Assembly: GCA_902782465.1 (NCBI GenBank)
Contig: CACZNH010000003.1
Location: forward strand, 1-64,000
Reading direction: 5' to 3'
DNA: 64,000 nt
Source of the DNA: an uncultured Bacteroidales bacterium
GTDB lineage: Bacteria; Bacteroidota; Bacteroidia; Bacteroidales; Muribaculaceae
The notes beneath the pieces were generated by a model that was given only the letters and a program-made list of their open reading frames with translations, did no database searches and was not told where the DNA came from. Numbering within the stretch: position 1 is the stretch's first letter; the number at the start of each line of letters is the position of its first letter. Below, in pieces: positions 42,764 through 52,696 of the stretch. The position numbers and the translations under genes were made by a program.

Positions 42764-44038
42764 TTATTTTCCGGAGTAGGTGACGCCATAGCCGACGAAG
42801 TGGTCATAGCGCTCGCCCAAGGGTCTGTCATAGACCTTGACAAGGTACTCGTTGACGGTCTCGTAGTGGTCACCCTCAATGAGTGAAGTCAAACCCACCG
42901 ATGTGCCATCGGGCACCCAGAGATACATGTAATTGTACGCCCCCTGCTTGAGAAGCAGGTCGGCAGTGTAGCAGCCGTTAGAGGCATCATATTTCATCAT
43001 TGCCTGTGAGGCAGGATAGCCGTTAATGAACTCGCCATACAACCACACGTTGCCGCCATTGAGTTTGCCGCCGGCGTCCAGGGCAAAATGCGTAATCATG
43101 TAATCGGCCTCCAGGGGATTTTCATCGTAAGCCTCTGCATTACGGATGGTGAAGCGCCCAAACTGCGTTCTGTCATAAAGATACTGCATCTCGCTGCGTG
43201 GTTCATCGACCATGAGTGTTGCGTGATACATCGGCTCATAGTAACGGATGGAACGCACGCCCATGTTGATATTGTGGGCTGCAACCGTCTCAAAACGGCG
43301 GAACTCGTTGCCGGCGAAGAATATCAAGTCACGGTTATGGTCATAGGTGACATGGTCATTCATCACCATCAAGGGACGGGTGACAACCACCGCATTGTCT
43401 TCACGGGAGTTCTGAGAAACGATGCAGGTGAACTCGCTATAGGGGTCCTTGATTTGACCAGACTTGAAACGCACATCAAAGGACACCTGCTGGAAGCGGT
43501 TATTGTACTCCACGTCGGTGCGTGAGGTGACCTGCGGATAGACGCCCACCGTGCCCTCGCATACCGAAAAACGTGTCTGGAACAGCACTTCGTCAGGGTC
43601 ATCCTGCTCATATACCGTGAGCAGGTAGTTGCCGCTCACGAGCAGTTCCATATCGGCATTGGGGAGTGTGAACTGGTAGTTGTAGTAGTGGACATAGGTT
43701 GCCATGCTCTGCTCATAGTCATCAATGTCGGCGTAGTTGAAACCGCTGACGTACTCACTTTCCAGCAGTTGCGAAGGCTGCCAGTCGGCATTGCAGTGGG
43801 TGACGCTATAACGCAGGTAATGCACGTCGTAATCGATGTAGTCAAAGTTGACAACCAGGTAATTGTCACCATTCAACATCAAGACGGGCGGGATATACAT
43901 GTTGTTGTCAAGACACACCTTGAGGGAACGCACATTGTTATCAAAGATGTGCGTGCGGGTATCCACTCTGTTCTGTGCAGTTGCCGCCATAGCCATGAGC
44001 AGGCAGCAGGAGAGGGTTATGGCAAAGCGAAGTTTCAT
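42764..44038 (-). CDS. Exported DUF5103-type protein
   Basis: 424 aa from ATG 44038, with signal peptide MKLRFAITLSCCLLMAMAATAQ. Strand-rich throughout, with the sequence style of the Bacteroidetes-wide DUF5103 family: NVRSLKVCLDNN, YLVVNFDYID, YLRYSVTHCNADWQPS, FETVAAHNINMGVRSI, TFTLP-type strands and a C-terminal NEYLVKVYDRPLGERYDHFVG. The function is unknown; conservation and export suggest an envelope role. A further in-frame start (44068) would add ten residues before the signal peptide. Confidence 0.82.
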   Translation of the reverse strand: MKLRFAITLSCCLLMAMAATAQNRVDTRTHIFDNNVRSLKVCLDNNMYIPPVLMLNGDNYLVVNFDYIDYDVHYLRYSVTHCNADWQPSQLLESEYVSGFNYADIDDYEQSMATYVHYYNYQFTLPNADMELLVSGNYLLTVYEQDDPDEVLFQTRFSVCEGTVGVYPQVTSRTDVEYNNRFQQVSFDVRFKSGQIKDPYSEFTCIVSQNSREDNAVVVTRPLMVMNDHVTYDHNRDLIFFAGNEFRRFETVAAHNINMGVRSIRYYEPMYHATLMVDEPRSEMQYLYDRTQFGRFTIRNAEAYDENPLEADYMITHFALDAGGKLNGGNVWLYGEFINGYPASQAMMKYDASNGCYTADLLLKQGAYNYMYLWVPDGTSVGLTSLIEGDHYETVNEYLVKVYDRPLGERYDHFVGYGVTYSGK

Positions 44039-44083
44039 TGTGCTGAAATTTTTATTGGTTGGACTCAATAATGGCGCCAGGGT

Positions 44084-45064
44084 TTAACGCATGAGCAGGT
44101 AAACCATATAGCCGATATAGGCCGCCAGGAACAGGATGCCCTCGATGCGGTCAAACTTGTTCTTCTTGAACGTGTAGATGACCAAATAGAGCATAAACGC
44201 AGCTGCAAGCATCACCACATAGTCCACAATGTTGATAGACTGGAAGTGCAGCGGCCGAACGGTGGAGGCCACACCCAGAATAAACATCAGGTTGAACAGG
44301 TTGCTGCCGATAACGTTGCCCAGGGCAAGCTGAGGATTCTTCTTGGACGCGGCGATGATGGCGGTCACCAGTTCGGGCAGTGAGGTACCGACGGCGACAA
44401 TGGTGATGGCGATAACGGCATCGCTCAATCCCCATGCTACAGCCAGGTTCTTGGCACTGTCGAGAAACAGATTACCTCCGTAGATGAGCAAGGCGAGTGA
44501 AGCCAGCGCAACGGGCCACAGGAGCCAGGGGCTCTTGCCCGTGAGTGACGACTTGGCTTCCTCGTCAGCCTCTTGAATGGCCTTCATGGGATCCTTGCCC
44601 TTCTGGACAACCACCCAGCCCATGTATCCGATGAAGACAAGGAGCAGGACGATACCGTCCAGTTGATTCAGTGAACTCCGGAGTCCAGGGACAATGGAAT
44701 CGTTGGCAATGGCCATCACGAGCAGCGACATGAAGATGAGGAACGGGATGTCGCGCACCCGCTGCAGCCGCTCGATGGAGAAGGGCAAAATCGTCGCTGT
44801 CACACCCAAAATGAGTAAAATGTTAGCGATGTTGGAGCCCAACACGTTACCCATAGCAATATCACCATTGTTGGGCACCCTGCTCAGCGCCGAGGACACC
44901 GACACAAACAATTCGGGCGCACTGGTGCCTATACCCACAATCGTGAGGCCGATGATGAAGTTGGATATCTTGGCACGCTGGGCGATGGCCACCGACGAGT
45001 CCACAAGGTAGTTAGCCGCCAACAGCAGCAAGCCCAAGCCCAGCACAAGAAATAGATAGTCCAT
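44084..45064 (-). CDS. Na+/Ca2+ (K+-independent) antiporter, CaCA family
   Basis: 326-aa inner-membrane protein with about ten transmembrane segments in two inverted halves. Each half carries an alpha-repeat signature: VGIGTSAPELFVSVSSAL...GNVLGSNIANI and VAVGTSLPELVTAIIAAS...GNVIGSNLFNL. A hydrophilic loop (PMKAIQEADEEAKSSLTGK) joins them. This is the YrbG-type layout; such proteins exchange Na+ for Ca2+. It ends 45 bp before DUF5103 and starts 66 bp after the AlaRS stop. Confidence 0.9.
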   Translation of the reverse strand: MDYLFLVLGLGLLLLAANYLVDSSVAIAQRAKISNFIIGLTIVGIGTSAPELFVSVSSALSRVPNNGDIAMGNVLGSNIANILLILGVTATILPFSIERLQRVRDIPFLIFMSLLVMAIANDSIVPGLRSSLNQLDGIVLLLVFIGYMGWVVVQKGKDPMKAIQEADEEAKSSLTGKSPWLLWPVALASLALLIYGGNLFLDSAKNLAVAWGLSDAVIAITIVAVGTSLPELVTAIIAASKKNPQLALGNVIGSNLFNLMFILGVASTVRPLHFQSINIVDYVVMLAAAFMLYLVIYTFKKNKFDRIEGILFLAAYIGYMVYLLMR

Positions 45065-45083
45065 ATAAGAGCTATTGATAAAG

Positions 45084-45115
45084 CTACCGCACCACCAGGT
45101 ATAGCAGTGCGGTAG
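45084..45115 (-). terminator. Probable terminator after alaS
   Basis: Perfect 9-bp inverted repeat CTACCGCAC (45084-45092) and GTGCGGTAG (45107-45115), 15 bp after the alaS stop. No T-run, so it could also be a processing hairpin. Confidence 0.5.
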
Positions 45116-45130
45116 TGATGAACAATGTGA

Positions 45131-47749
45131 TTACTGATTCAATGCGTCGCACATAGCCTGCATGGCGTCGTCCAAGCCCTGGGGGTTGCGGCCGCCGGCC
45201 TGAGCGAAGTGGGGCTGACCGCCGCCACCGCCCTGGATGGCCTTGGCTGCGTTGCGCACGATGTCGCCGGCCTTCTTACCGCTCTTGACAACGTCCTCGC
45301 TGAGCATGACGGTGAGCATGGGCTTGCCCTCGTACTCGGTAGCAGCCAGGAAGGCAGTTGCCGTGGGGCAATCGGCCTTGATGGCCAGAGCCACACCCTT
45401 GACGATGTCGGGGAGACGTTCACCACGAAGGGTGATGACGTTGATGCCGTTTTCCTCCTTGGCCTCAGACTCGAGCTGCTTGGCCAGGGTGGCAATGCGT
45501 TGCTTCATGAAGTCATCAACCTGCTTCTTGAGGTCGGCATTCTCGCTGAGCGACTTCTTGAGCGCTGCGATAGCATCCGGGGCATTATTGAGCAACTCCT
45601 TGACTTGAGCAATGGAGTCCTGGAAGTGGTCAATCATATCCTCAACAACGGCACCGGTAACGGCCTCGATACGGCGGATGCCAGCGGCGATACTGCTCTC
45701 GCTGATGATGCGCACCATACCGATATTGCCCGAGTTGGAAACATGGGTACCACCACACAGCTCAACCGAGTCGCCATACTTGATGACACGCACATGGTCA
45801 CCGTACTTCTCGCCGAAGAGCGCCATTGCACCCATCTGCTTGGCCTCGTCGATAGGTATGTCACGATGCTCCTCACGCGGCAGGGACTCGCGAATCATCT
45901 TGTTGGCGAGGTGTTCCACTTGGCGGATTTCCTCGGGGGTCACCTTGCGGAAATGCGAGAAGTCGAAGCGCAGCGAGTGCGGGTCAACGTAGGAGCCCTT
46001 CTGCTCGACATGGGTGCCCAGCACTTGACGCAGGGCGGCATGCAGCAGGTGGGTTGCCGTGTGGTTGCACTCGATAGCACGACGGTCCTCGATGTCGATG
46101 GCGGCATGGAATGTGGCATTGACGTCGCTGGGAAGCTTGGAGGTGATGTGTACGGGCAGATTGTTCTCGCGCTTGGTGTCGGTCACCTCGATGACCTCGT
46201 CACCCAGGGTGAGGGTGCCGCGGTCACCCACCTGACCACCCATCTCGGCATAGAAAGGTGAACGGTCGAGCACAATCTGGTAGAATGACTTGTTCTTCTG
46301 GGTCACCTTGCGGTAACGCAGGATGTTCACGTCACACTCGGTGAGGTCATAGCCCACAAACTCGGTAACTCCATCCTTGAGTTCCACCCAGTCGGTCGCC
46401 TCGACGGCGGCGGCGTTGCGGGCACGCTGTTTCTGCTTCTGCATCTCGACGTTGAATTCCTCCTCGTTGACGGTCATGCCGTTCTCACGCAGGATGAGTT
46501 CGGTGAGGTCGAGGGGGAAACCGAAGGTGTCATACAGCGTGAATGCCTCCTTGCCATCGACAACGGTCTTGCCGGCAGCCTTAGTGTCGGCGATGACCTT
46601 CTCGATGAGCTTCATACCCGTCTCCAGGGTGCGCAGGAACGCGTCTTCCTCCTCCTTGGTGACGTGCTTGATGAGGTCGGCCTGAGCCTTGATTTCGGGA
46701 TAAGCCTCGCCCATGCCGTCAATCAGGGTGTCGATAAGGCGGTACATAAACGCCTCGCGGAATCCCAGGAAGGTGTAGCCGTAACGGACGGCACGGCGCA
46801 GGATGCGGCGGATAACGTAACCTGCCTTGGCATTGCTGGGCAATTGGCCGTCGGCTACCGAGAAAGCGATGGTGCGCACATGGTCGGCAATGACGCGCAT
46901 AGCAACATCGACATCCTTGTTCTCTCCATATTTCTTGCCGCACATTTCTCCCAACTTGCCGATGAGGGGCTGGAAGACGTCGGTGTCATAGTTCGATTTC
47001 TTGCCCTGGAGTGCCATGCACAGGCGTTCAAGACCCATACCAGTGTCGATAACCTTATTGGGCAGGGGCTCAAGCGAACCATCGACCTTGCGGTTATACT
47101 GCATGAACACGAGGTTCCAGATTTCCACTACCAGGGGATTGTCCTTGTTGACAAGCGCTGCGCCAGGCACAGCAGCCTTCTCCTCATCGCTACGCAGGTC
47201 GATATGGATTTCGCTGCACGGTCCGCAGGGACCCGTGTCACCCATTTCCCAGAAGTTGTCATGGGCATTGCCATTGAGGATGTGGTCCTGGGGCAAGTGG
47301 GCCTCCCAAAATTTTGCGGCTTCGTCGTCGCGAGGTACACCAATCTTTTCATCACCTTCAAAGACGGTGGCATACAGGTCCTTGGGGTCCAGTTTATAGA
47401 CATTTACCAGAAGGTCCCATGCCCAATCAATCGCCTCATGCTTGAAGTAATCGCCAAACGACCAGTTTCCCAGCATCTCAAACATCGTGTGGTGGTAGGT
47501 GTCGTGGCCCACCTCCTCGAGGTCATTGTGCTTGCCGCTCACACGCAGGCACTTCTGGGAATCGGCAGCACGTTTCCACTGGGCTTCCTTGTTGCCAAGG
47601 ATGATATCCTTGAACTGATTCATACCAGCGTTAGTAAACATGAGTGTCGGGTCGTCCTTGATTACCATGGGAGCCGATGGCACGATATGATGTCCATGCT
47701 CCTCAAAGTAGCGCTTGAAGGTTTCTCGGATTTCTTTTGCAGTCAGCAT
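45131..47749 (-). CDS. alaS: Alanyl-tRNA synthetase
   Basis: 872-aa class II synthetase of normal length, cytoplasmic, charging tRNA-Ala. Landmarks in order are the N-terminal catalytic core ([60 protein letters not shown]), [19 protein letters not shown], the editing-domain zinc ligands HTATHLLH and [10 protein letters not shown], and the C-terminal glycine motif [14 protein letters not shown]. The start ATG at 47749 is preceded by a divergent promoter region shared with the MerR gene. Confidence 0.97.
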   Translation of the reverse strand: MLTAKEIRETFKRYFEEHGHHIVPSAPMVIKDDPTLMFTNAGMNQFKDIILGNKEAQWKRAADSQKCLRVSGKHNDLEEVGHDTYHHTMFEMLGNWSFGDYFKHEAIDWAWDLLVNVYKLDPKDLYATVFEGDEKIGVPRDDEAAKFWEAHLPQDHILNGNAHDNFWEMGDTGPCGPCSEIHIDLRSDEEKAAVPGAALVNKDNPLVVEIWNLVFMQYNRKVDGSLEPLPNKVIDTGMGLERLCMALQGKKSNYDTDVFQPLIGKLGEMCGKKYGENKDVDVAMRVIADHVRTIAFSVADGQLPSNAKAGYVIRRILRRAVRYGYTFLGFREAFMYRLIDTLIDGMGEAYPEIKAQADLIKHVTKEEEDAFLRTLETGMKLIEKVIADTKAAGKTVVDGKEAFTLYDTFGFPLDLTELILRENGMTVNEEEFNVEMQKQKQRARNAAAVEATDWVELKDGVTEFVGYDLTECDVNILRYRKVTQKNKSFYQIVLDRSPFYAEMGGQVGDRGTLTLGDEVIEVTDTKRENNLPVHITSKLPSDVNATFHAAIDIEDRRAIECNHTATHLLHAALRQVLGTHVEQKGSYVDPHSLRFDFSHFRKVTPEEIRQVEHLANKMIRESLPREEHRDIPIDEAKQMGAMALFGEKYGDHVRVIKYGDSVELCGGTHVSNSGNIGMVRIISESSIAAGIRRIEAVTGAVVEDMIDHFQDSIAQVKELLNNAPDAIAALKKSLSENADLKKQVDDFMKQRIATLAKQLESEAKEENGINVITLRGERLPDIVKGVALAIKADCPTATAFLAATEYEGKPMLTVMLSEDVVKSGKKAGDIVRNAAKAIQGGGGGQPHFAQAGGRNPQGLDDAMQAMCDALNQ

Positions 47750-47811
47750 AATTTTTTATCTTAATATGTTATAAATGTTCGTTTTTTGTTGCAAAGTCTA
47801 AACTATTTGTT

Positions 47812-47819
47812 TACCTTTG
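47812..47819 (+). promoter_or_regulatory. -7 box of the MerR-type regulator gene
   Basis: TACCTTTG fits TAnnTTTG. It predicts a start near 47826 and so rules out the in-frame start at 47817 in favour of ATG 47874. Confidence 0.5.
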
Positions 47820-47873
47820 CGCTGTTGTAATCAACCTGCAAAGGTAATCAATTCTATCAATTTGTGCAAGACC

Positions 47874-48230
47874 ATGCGAGAACTGGACAAAAAATTCTAC
47901 AAAATCGGTGATGTCTCGGAGATTTTGGGTATTCCCGAGTCCACCCTGCGGTACTGGGAAACCCAGTTCACCATCATCAGGCCCAAGCGCAACAAGAAGA
48001 ACATCAGGTATTACACCCCCAATGACATTGAAATCATCAGCAAGGTGTATTACCTGGTAAAGGAAAAAGGCCTCAAGCTGGATGCCGCACAGGCTCAAAT
48101 CCGCCATAACCGCGAGGGTGTGGACAAGCGTTTTGACGCTATCGAGCAGCTCAAGGATATCAAGCAACAGCTGCAATCGTTCCAAAACGCCCTCGACACA
48201 CTGTTTCCTGACATTCCTGCCGCCAAGTGA
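47874..48230 (+). CDS. MerR-family transcriptional regulator
   Basis: 118 aa. The winged helix-turn-helix of the MerR family occupies residues about 7-75: FYKIGDVSEILGIPESTLRYWETQF, then RRYYTP-like NIRYYTPNDIEIISKVYYLVKEKGLKLDAA. A short dimerisation helix follows (QLKDIKQQLQSFQNALDTLF). There is no obvious metal- or drug-binding domain. This short type is widespread beside alaS in Bacteroidales; its target is unknown. The gene is divergent from alaS and ends at a bidirectional terminator. Confidence 0.88.
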   Translation: MRELDKKFYKIGDVSEILGIPESTLRYWETQFTIIRPKRNKKNIRYYTPNDIEIISKVYYLVKEKGLKLDAAQAQIRHNREGVDKRFDAIEQLKDIKQQLQSFQNALDTLFPDIPAAK

Positions 48231-48278
48231 TTCCTGCAACGGCCGTGACTGACTCACGGACCAGGCAACCATAAAAAA

Positions 48279-48309
48279 CAGGCAGCGCGATTTGATATCG
48301 TGCTGCCTG
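48279..48309. terminator. Bidirectional terminator between the MerR and FadL-like genes
   Basis: CAGGCAGC.CGAT (48279-48291) pairs with ATCG.GCTGCCTG (48297-48309). T-runs follow on both strands (AATTTTTAC to the right; TTTTTT on the minus strand to the left). Confidence 0.85.
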
Positions 48310-48340
48310 AATTTTTACGATTCCTGTGATAGAACTCTTC

Positions 48341-49972
48341 TTAGAACCTCACGCCCAGGGTAAGCGACAGACGGTTGTTGTGGTCGGTCACGTCAGCGCT
48401 GACGTTGGGCTCATAACCCAACTCATCGTTGATGATTGAGAATGCGTTATAAACGCTGTTGCGAATCTTGTGGACGTAAGCCAAATCGGTGTAGAAGGAC
48501 TTGTAGCGATAACCCACACCACAGGTGATGTTGTGCACCGTGTTGTCATACTGGTAGGCAGGATTGGTGCCCACAGTGACAATGTTGTACTGATACTGGT
48601 CCACACCCTTCTCGACCTGAGTGGTCTTGATGCTGTATCCTGCACGCAGGCTCCAGTTGGGGTTGACGCGATATTCACCACCGACGCGGACGATGTGTGA
48701 AGGCTTGAAATAGTCCTTTACCCTATCGGTCACTTCAACGTAGTCGTTATTGCGGTCATCACCGACGCGCATCGTCTCGTTAGCGACATACTCATAGTCC
48801 AGGCTGATGATGCCACTGGTGCCGATGACGCCAGCCACACTACCCAGGAAATGCCACGGGGTCTTCATCGTATAGGTGCTCGAGTAGTCATAACCATCGT
48901 TGCTGCCCTTTTCTGCCCTATAGAGCATTTCGCCATTCTGGTAAGCCCTGAGCTCAGAGCCGACATAATAGGTATCGCGCATGTCATAGTAGGTGGGCGT
49001 GTGGAACGCAGCACCAATGCGCAACGCTTGGGTGGGACGCCAGATGAGACCCAACTTGAAGTTGACACCAGTACCCTCGGTGTGGAGATAGTTGTACAGA
49101 TTCCAATCAGCACGGGTGTTTTGATTGATAATGGGGCTGCGGAGCAAGTCGTAGTCATCGGCCATGATGTAGGCATTGTTCAACTCCTCGTCGTAGTACA
49201 TATTGCTCCTGTAATCCAGATCAAGGATGCCGAAATCAAGTCCCACATATACCTTGTTGGCGATATTGCCACCGAAGGCGATGTTATACTCATCGGCGTG
49301 ACCGCGCTCATCTACCTCATAGTAGGCAGCACCTGTCGTACCAGGTCCATAGAGACCTTGCATCGAGCCTCTGTCGTTAACGTTGATGATGCCCACGCTG
49401 CCATTGTTGTTAGTCAGCATGTCATAAGTCGTCACAGCAGCCCAGGGGGCATAACCATCAAAGTAGGGGTCGTATTCATTCGTCCCGTAAAGGTCATTAT
49501 GACCGTAACCATAAACATTGGCAAACTCGTCGGCAATGTAGTTACTCAGCGAGGTCTCGATGTTAGCCACGCCACCGGTGTAATGACGATTGTACGACTG
49601 CAGACGGTTGTAGGTAAAACCGAAGTTAAGGTTAGGCACCGACTCGCTGTTGAGACGGATAGCGCCCACATAGCCCACATTGTTCACGTTGAACTTGGTC
49701 TCGTTGAGGGTAGTCACACCAGCCTTGGTGCTATTGAAGTCCAGGCTGAACGTGATGCCCAGGTCGGAGTTGCGGTATACACCGATACCGGCAGGGTTCT
49801 GGGTGAGCGTCGAGAGATCGCCTCCGAGGGCTCCGAAGGCCCCCGCCATCGACTGGAAGCGCGAGGTACCCCGGAGTTCGGTTTGAGACATCTGCAGGAC
49901 ATCAAAAGCTTCCTGAGCGTTTATCATAAGAGGAAGTCCGCACACAAGGAGGGCAAAAACTTTCTTCTTCAT
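48341..49972 (-). CDS. FadL/OmpP1-like outer-membrane transport protein
   Basis: 543 aa with signal peptide (MKKKVFALLVCGLPLMINAQ). The N-terminal plug-like signature SRFQSMAGAFGALGGDLSTLTQNPAGIGVYR is typical of the Bacteroidetes FadL/TodX-like porins. The rest alternates aromatic-rich beta strands expected of a 14-strand barrel (LNFGFTYNRLQSYNRHY, VYVGLDFGILDLDYRSN, FKLGLIWRP, WSLRAGYSIKT). The chain ends in Phe (RLSLTLGVRF), as barrel proteins do. It should allow small hydrophobic substrates through the outer membrane. It lies 61 bp downstream of the Gly/Ser-rich protein on the same strand. Confidence 0.85.
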   Translation of the reverse strand: MKKKVFALLVCGLPLMINAQEAFDVLQMSQTELRGTSRFQSMAGAFGALGGDLSTLTQNPAGIGVYRNSDLGITFSLDFNSTKAGVTTLNETKFNVNNVGYVGAIRLNSESVPNLNFGFTYNRLQSYNRHYTGGVANIETSLSNYIADEFANVYGYGHNDLYGTNEYDPYFDGYAPWAAVTTYDMLTNNNGSVGIINVNDRGSMQGLYGPGTTGAAYYEVDERGHADEYNIAFGGNIANKVYVGLDFGILDLDYRSNMYYDEELNNAYIMADDYDLLRSPIINQNTRADWNLYNYLHTEGTGVNFKLGLIWRPTQALRIGAAFHTPTYYDMRDTYYVGSELRAYQNGEMLYRAEKGSNDGYDYSSTYTMKTPWHFLGSVAGVIGTSGIISLDYEYVANETMRVGDDRNNDYVEVTDRVKDYFKPSHIVRVGGEYRVNPNWSLRAGYSIKTTQVEKGVDQYQYNIVTVGTNPAYQYDNTVHNITCGVGYRYKSFYTDLAYVHKIRNSVYNAFSIINDELGYEPNVSADVTDHNNRLSLTLGVRF

Positions 49973-50033
49973 TTCGCAGATTTATTAGAATTAGATTGAA
50001 CTATAATGCGTGTGTATTACTCTTGTTTTCAGG

Positions 50034-51305
50034 TTAGCGACGACGGCCTCCGCCACCCGACGAACCGCCACTGCTGCTATGTGAGCCGCCGCTGGAGCCG
50101 CTGCTGTAGGAACGGCTGCCACCACTGCTGGAACCGCTGTAGGAACGGCTGCCGCTGCTGGATGAGCCGCTGTAGGAACGGCTGCCACTGCTGGATGAGC
50201 CACTGTAGGAACGGCTGCCGCTGCTGGAAGAACCGCTATAGGAACGGGTGCCTGCATTGGCCGAACGGGTGCCGCCATTGTAGTAACCACTGCTTGATGT
50301 GCGGTTGCCAGACTTTGGAGTTGCAACGTTGCCGCTGCCACGCGAGACGGTGCCACCAGTGCCACGAGTCGTCACATTGCCTCCGCCACGAGTCGTCACA
50401 TTGCCTCCGCCACGGTTGCCGGCATATCCGTCTCTATTGCCTACGCGACCACCGCTACGCGTTACATCAGTGCCGTTGTAGTGACGGTTAATGCCTTCAC
50501 GGGTAGTACGTCCATTCGGGTTGCGGTTGCTTGCCAGACCCACACGTCCGTGGTTTCCTCGCCAGCCATTGTTATCATGGCGATATCCATGAGAGCCACC
50601 GCTCCAGTAACGAACGTTGTCATACCAGGGAGTCCAGCCATAGTAGTGATGTCCATACCAAGGACGAGCGCCCCAATAGGTCCATCCCCACAACGAGGGA
50701 CCGTGCCAGTGGCTGTACCACGGCGAATACCATCCGACATACCAGGGATCGTGCCAACCGGCATACCAGGGGCTGTAATAGGCCAGCGACCAGGGGTCAT
50801 ACCATCCTGTGTACCAGGGATAGTAGGAAGTTGTCCATCCGTAAGAGGCAGCATATCCCATATCGGTGCCAACGACAAGATTGATGGTAGGCGACTCGTC
50901 ATAATAGAGTTCCACCAGGTCATCGTCGTCACTCAGAATCACGACGTCAGGATTGTAGAAACGCTCGATTCGGCGGGTGTTGGCAAAAGCCTCATCCTCC
51001 AAATCGTAGATGGTATCACCATTAATGTCTACCTCAAAGGTAGGCTCGAAGGCGCCACGGCGGTTGTACTCATCCTCGTCACGCTCGACGCGGTAGTTTT
51101 CCTGTGCCGCAACTTTGTACTCGTCAGGGACCTCGCCGTAAACGACAACGGTCTTTGACTTCTTATCGACCTTGGTTTCCTTGGTCTTTCCAGAAACAGA
51201 CTTTGAGGCATCGTAGTAGATGTCGTCATAGTCCTGGGCCAAAACAGTGCCGGCAGTTAGAGCCAACACGCCCATCAGTGCAAATACTCGGTACTTCATA
51301 ATCAT
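50034..51305 (-). CDS. Exported low-complexity protein with Trp/Tyr-Pro-rich and Gly/Ser/Tyr repeat regions
   Basis: 423 aa with signal peptide (KYRVFALMGVLALTAGTVLAQ). An acidic N-terminal part (about 25-145) is followed by a Trp/Tyr/Pro/His-rich tract (about 150-230: WYDPW, YYSPWYAGWHDPW, WYSPWYSHWHG), a Gly/Asn/Arg region, and from about 350 five units of the 11-mer SRSYSGSSSSG. It ends GGSSGGGGRRR. No family is recognised; the composition suggests a disordered, possibly surface-exposed or adhesive protein. An ATG two codons later (51299) is an equal start. It probably forms an operon with the FadL-like gene. Confidence 0.75.
   Translation of the reverse strand: MIMKYRVFALMGVLALTAGTVLAQDYDDIYYDASKSVSGKTKETKVDKKSKTVVVYGEVPDEYKVAAQENYRVERDEDEYNRRGAFEPTFEVDINGDTIYDLEDEAFANTRRIERFYNPDVVILSDDDDLVELYYDESPTINLVVGTDMGYAASYGWTTSYYPWYTGWYDPWSLAYYSPWYAGWHDPWYVGWYSPWYSHWHGPSLWGWTYWGARPWYGHHYYGWTPWYDNVRYWSGGSHGYRHDNNGWRGNHGRVGLASNRNPNGRTTREGINRHYNGTDVTRSGGRVGNRDGYAGNRGGGNVTTRGGGNVTTRGTGGTVSRGSGNVATPKSGNRTSSSGYYNGGTRSANAGTRSYSGSSSSGSRSYSGSSSSGSRSYSGSSSSGSRSYSGSSSGGSRSYSSGSSGGSHSSSGGSSGGGGRRR
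50106..50270 (-). repeat. Five 33-bp tandem repeats in the Gly/Ser-rich gene
   Basis: GTAGGAACGG recurs with an exact 33-bp step at 50106, 50139, 50172 and 50205, and as a variant at 50238. Each unit encodes 11 residues (SRSYSGSSSSG). Confidence 0.85.
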
Positions 51306-51599
51306 ATTGTATTTAATATTTAACCTTTCGAGTTTAGAACTTTCGTCATTTAGACAATAACTTTTTAGAAAAGTTTAAGTTGATTTATAAAAAACGCTGC
51401 AAGTTATGAATTAAATAATTATGTGAGTAGTTTTTTTTAGTAAAAAAACGCAAAAAGTCCTCTTTTTTAACCTTATGCACCGCGTGAAATGCAATAAACG
51501 TGCCAATGCAATGGTGTGAGGCACAAAAACGACACCAGATAGCAAATATTATTCTTTTTGGTCATTTTAAGCAGCTGTTGGATTTGTTGATGTCCCAAG

Positions 51600-51652
51600 A
51601 CAAAAAAGAATGTCATTCTTTTTGTTCTCAGCTCAGCTTGAACTAATTTTGC
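51600..51652. repeat. Divergent copy of the promoter-bearing palindrome
   Basis: On the minus strand it reads GGCAAAATTAGTTCAAGC, then GAGAACAAAAAGAATG and CATTCTTTTTT, resembling the element at 20062 with its left edge pointing towards trmN6. Its -7 box is TAATTTTG at 51644-51651. The rest of the 51306-51599 gap is AT-rich without a gene. Confidence 0.5.
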
Positions 51653-51660
51653 CATCGATT

Positions 51661-52371
51661 ATGGGACGAGAGAAGATTTTTCGCTTCAAGCAGTTTTCCG
51701 TGAAGAATGACCTCACGGCGATGAAGGTGGGCACCGACGGTGTGCTGCTGGGAGCCTGGTGTCCTGTCAAGGACACACGGCGTGTGCTGGATGTTGGTAC
51801 TGGCTGCGGTGTCATCGCACTGATGATAGCGCAGCGAAATGCTGATGCTTGCATCGATGCCATCGACATTGACCATGGTGCGATTGAAGAAGCCACTCTC
51901 AACTTCTCAAATTCGCCATGGGCCAAACGGTTGACGGCCATCGAGGGAAACTATAACAGCATGACACAAGAGCGTTACTATGACCTCATCGTCTCTAACC
52001 CACCCTTTTTCACCAACGGCATTCTGCCCACCGGTGAAGCCCGCACTACGGCCCGCCACACGGGTTCGCTCACTTATCGCCAGCTCATTGATGGCGCAAT
52101 GGGGTTACTGACCAATGACGGTTCACTGGCACTCATTTCACCTACCGATGCCGAGGGTGACATCATCGAGGCAGCGACATTCGCCTCATTACCCGTGCGG
52201 CAACTGGTACGCGTGATTCCCGTTGAGGGTGCTGCCCCCAAGCGCACACTGTGGCTGCTGTCGCGACGCGACATGGACTACATCGAGGACTGGATCACCA
52301 TCGCGCACCGTGATGGCACTTTCACGAGCGAGTATGTCGCCCTAACCGGGGCGTTTTACCTGAAAATGTAA
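51661..52371 (+). CDS. trmN6: tRNA1(Val) (adenine37-N6)-methyltransferase
   Basis: 236-aa SAM-dependent methyltransferase, cytoplasmic. The N-terminus FRFKQFSVKNDLTAMKVGTDGVLLGAW is the family hallmark. Motif I is LDVGTGCGVIALMIAQR, and the substrate-adenine motif is IVSNPPFFTN, as in YfiC/TrmN6. It methylates A37 of tRNA1(Val). ATG 51661 is chosen because the -7 box TAATTTTG (51644-51651) lies inside the upstream extension of the frame from 51610; the mRNA would be almost leaderless. Confidence 0.9.
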   Translation: MGREKIFRFKQFSVKNDLTAMKVGTDGVLLGAWCPVKDTRRVLDVGTGCGVIALMIAQRNADACIDAIDIDHGAIEEATLNFSNSPWAKRLTAIEGNYNSMTQERYYDLIVSNPPFFTNGILPTGEARTTARHTGSLTYRQLIDGAMGLLTNDGSLALISPTDAEGDIIEAATFASLPVRQLVRVIPVEGAAPKRTLWLLSRRDMDYIEDWITIAHRDGTFTSEYVALTGAFYLKM

Positions 52372-52392
52372 CTATTGTCTGAAAAAACAAAA

Positions 52393-52422
52393 GTCCCGAG
52401 ACTGTTGAAAGTCGGTCGGGAC
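52393..52422 (+). terminator. Terminator after trmN6
   Basis: GTCCCGA (52393-52399) and TCGGGAC (52416-52422) form a stem 22 bp after the trmN6 stop. The T-run is poor. The remaining gap to 52696 holds only the uvrB promoter. Confidence 0.5.
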
Positions 52423-52664
52423 CTATATGTTCTGTGTCGCGTGATGCTTCGTCAGCAGTTTGACACAAGGTTGAAGTGTTTTATTATTAAGAAAAAGTCA
52501 GTTTTATTTCGTTTGAAGCATACAATTCTTCATCGAAGTCGATATAATGACTAACAAAATTCCAAAAGGTTTAACCGCACGATGAATTTTAACACTCATT
52601 AACATTTTACCCCTTTTTGGGCACAAAACTGACTGATGAATGCTGGCAACTGACATCTTTTTAG

Positions 52665-52672
52665 TATTTTTG
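52665..52672 (+). promoter_or_regulatory. -7 box of the uvrB operon
   Basis: TATTTTTG fits TAnnTTTG; predicted start near 52679, 18 nt before ATG 52697. No LexA-like site was recognised. Confidence 0.5.
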
Positions 52673-52696
52673 CAGATTGGAGTCAAATCAGTAGAG

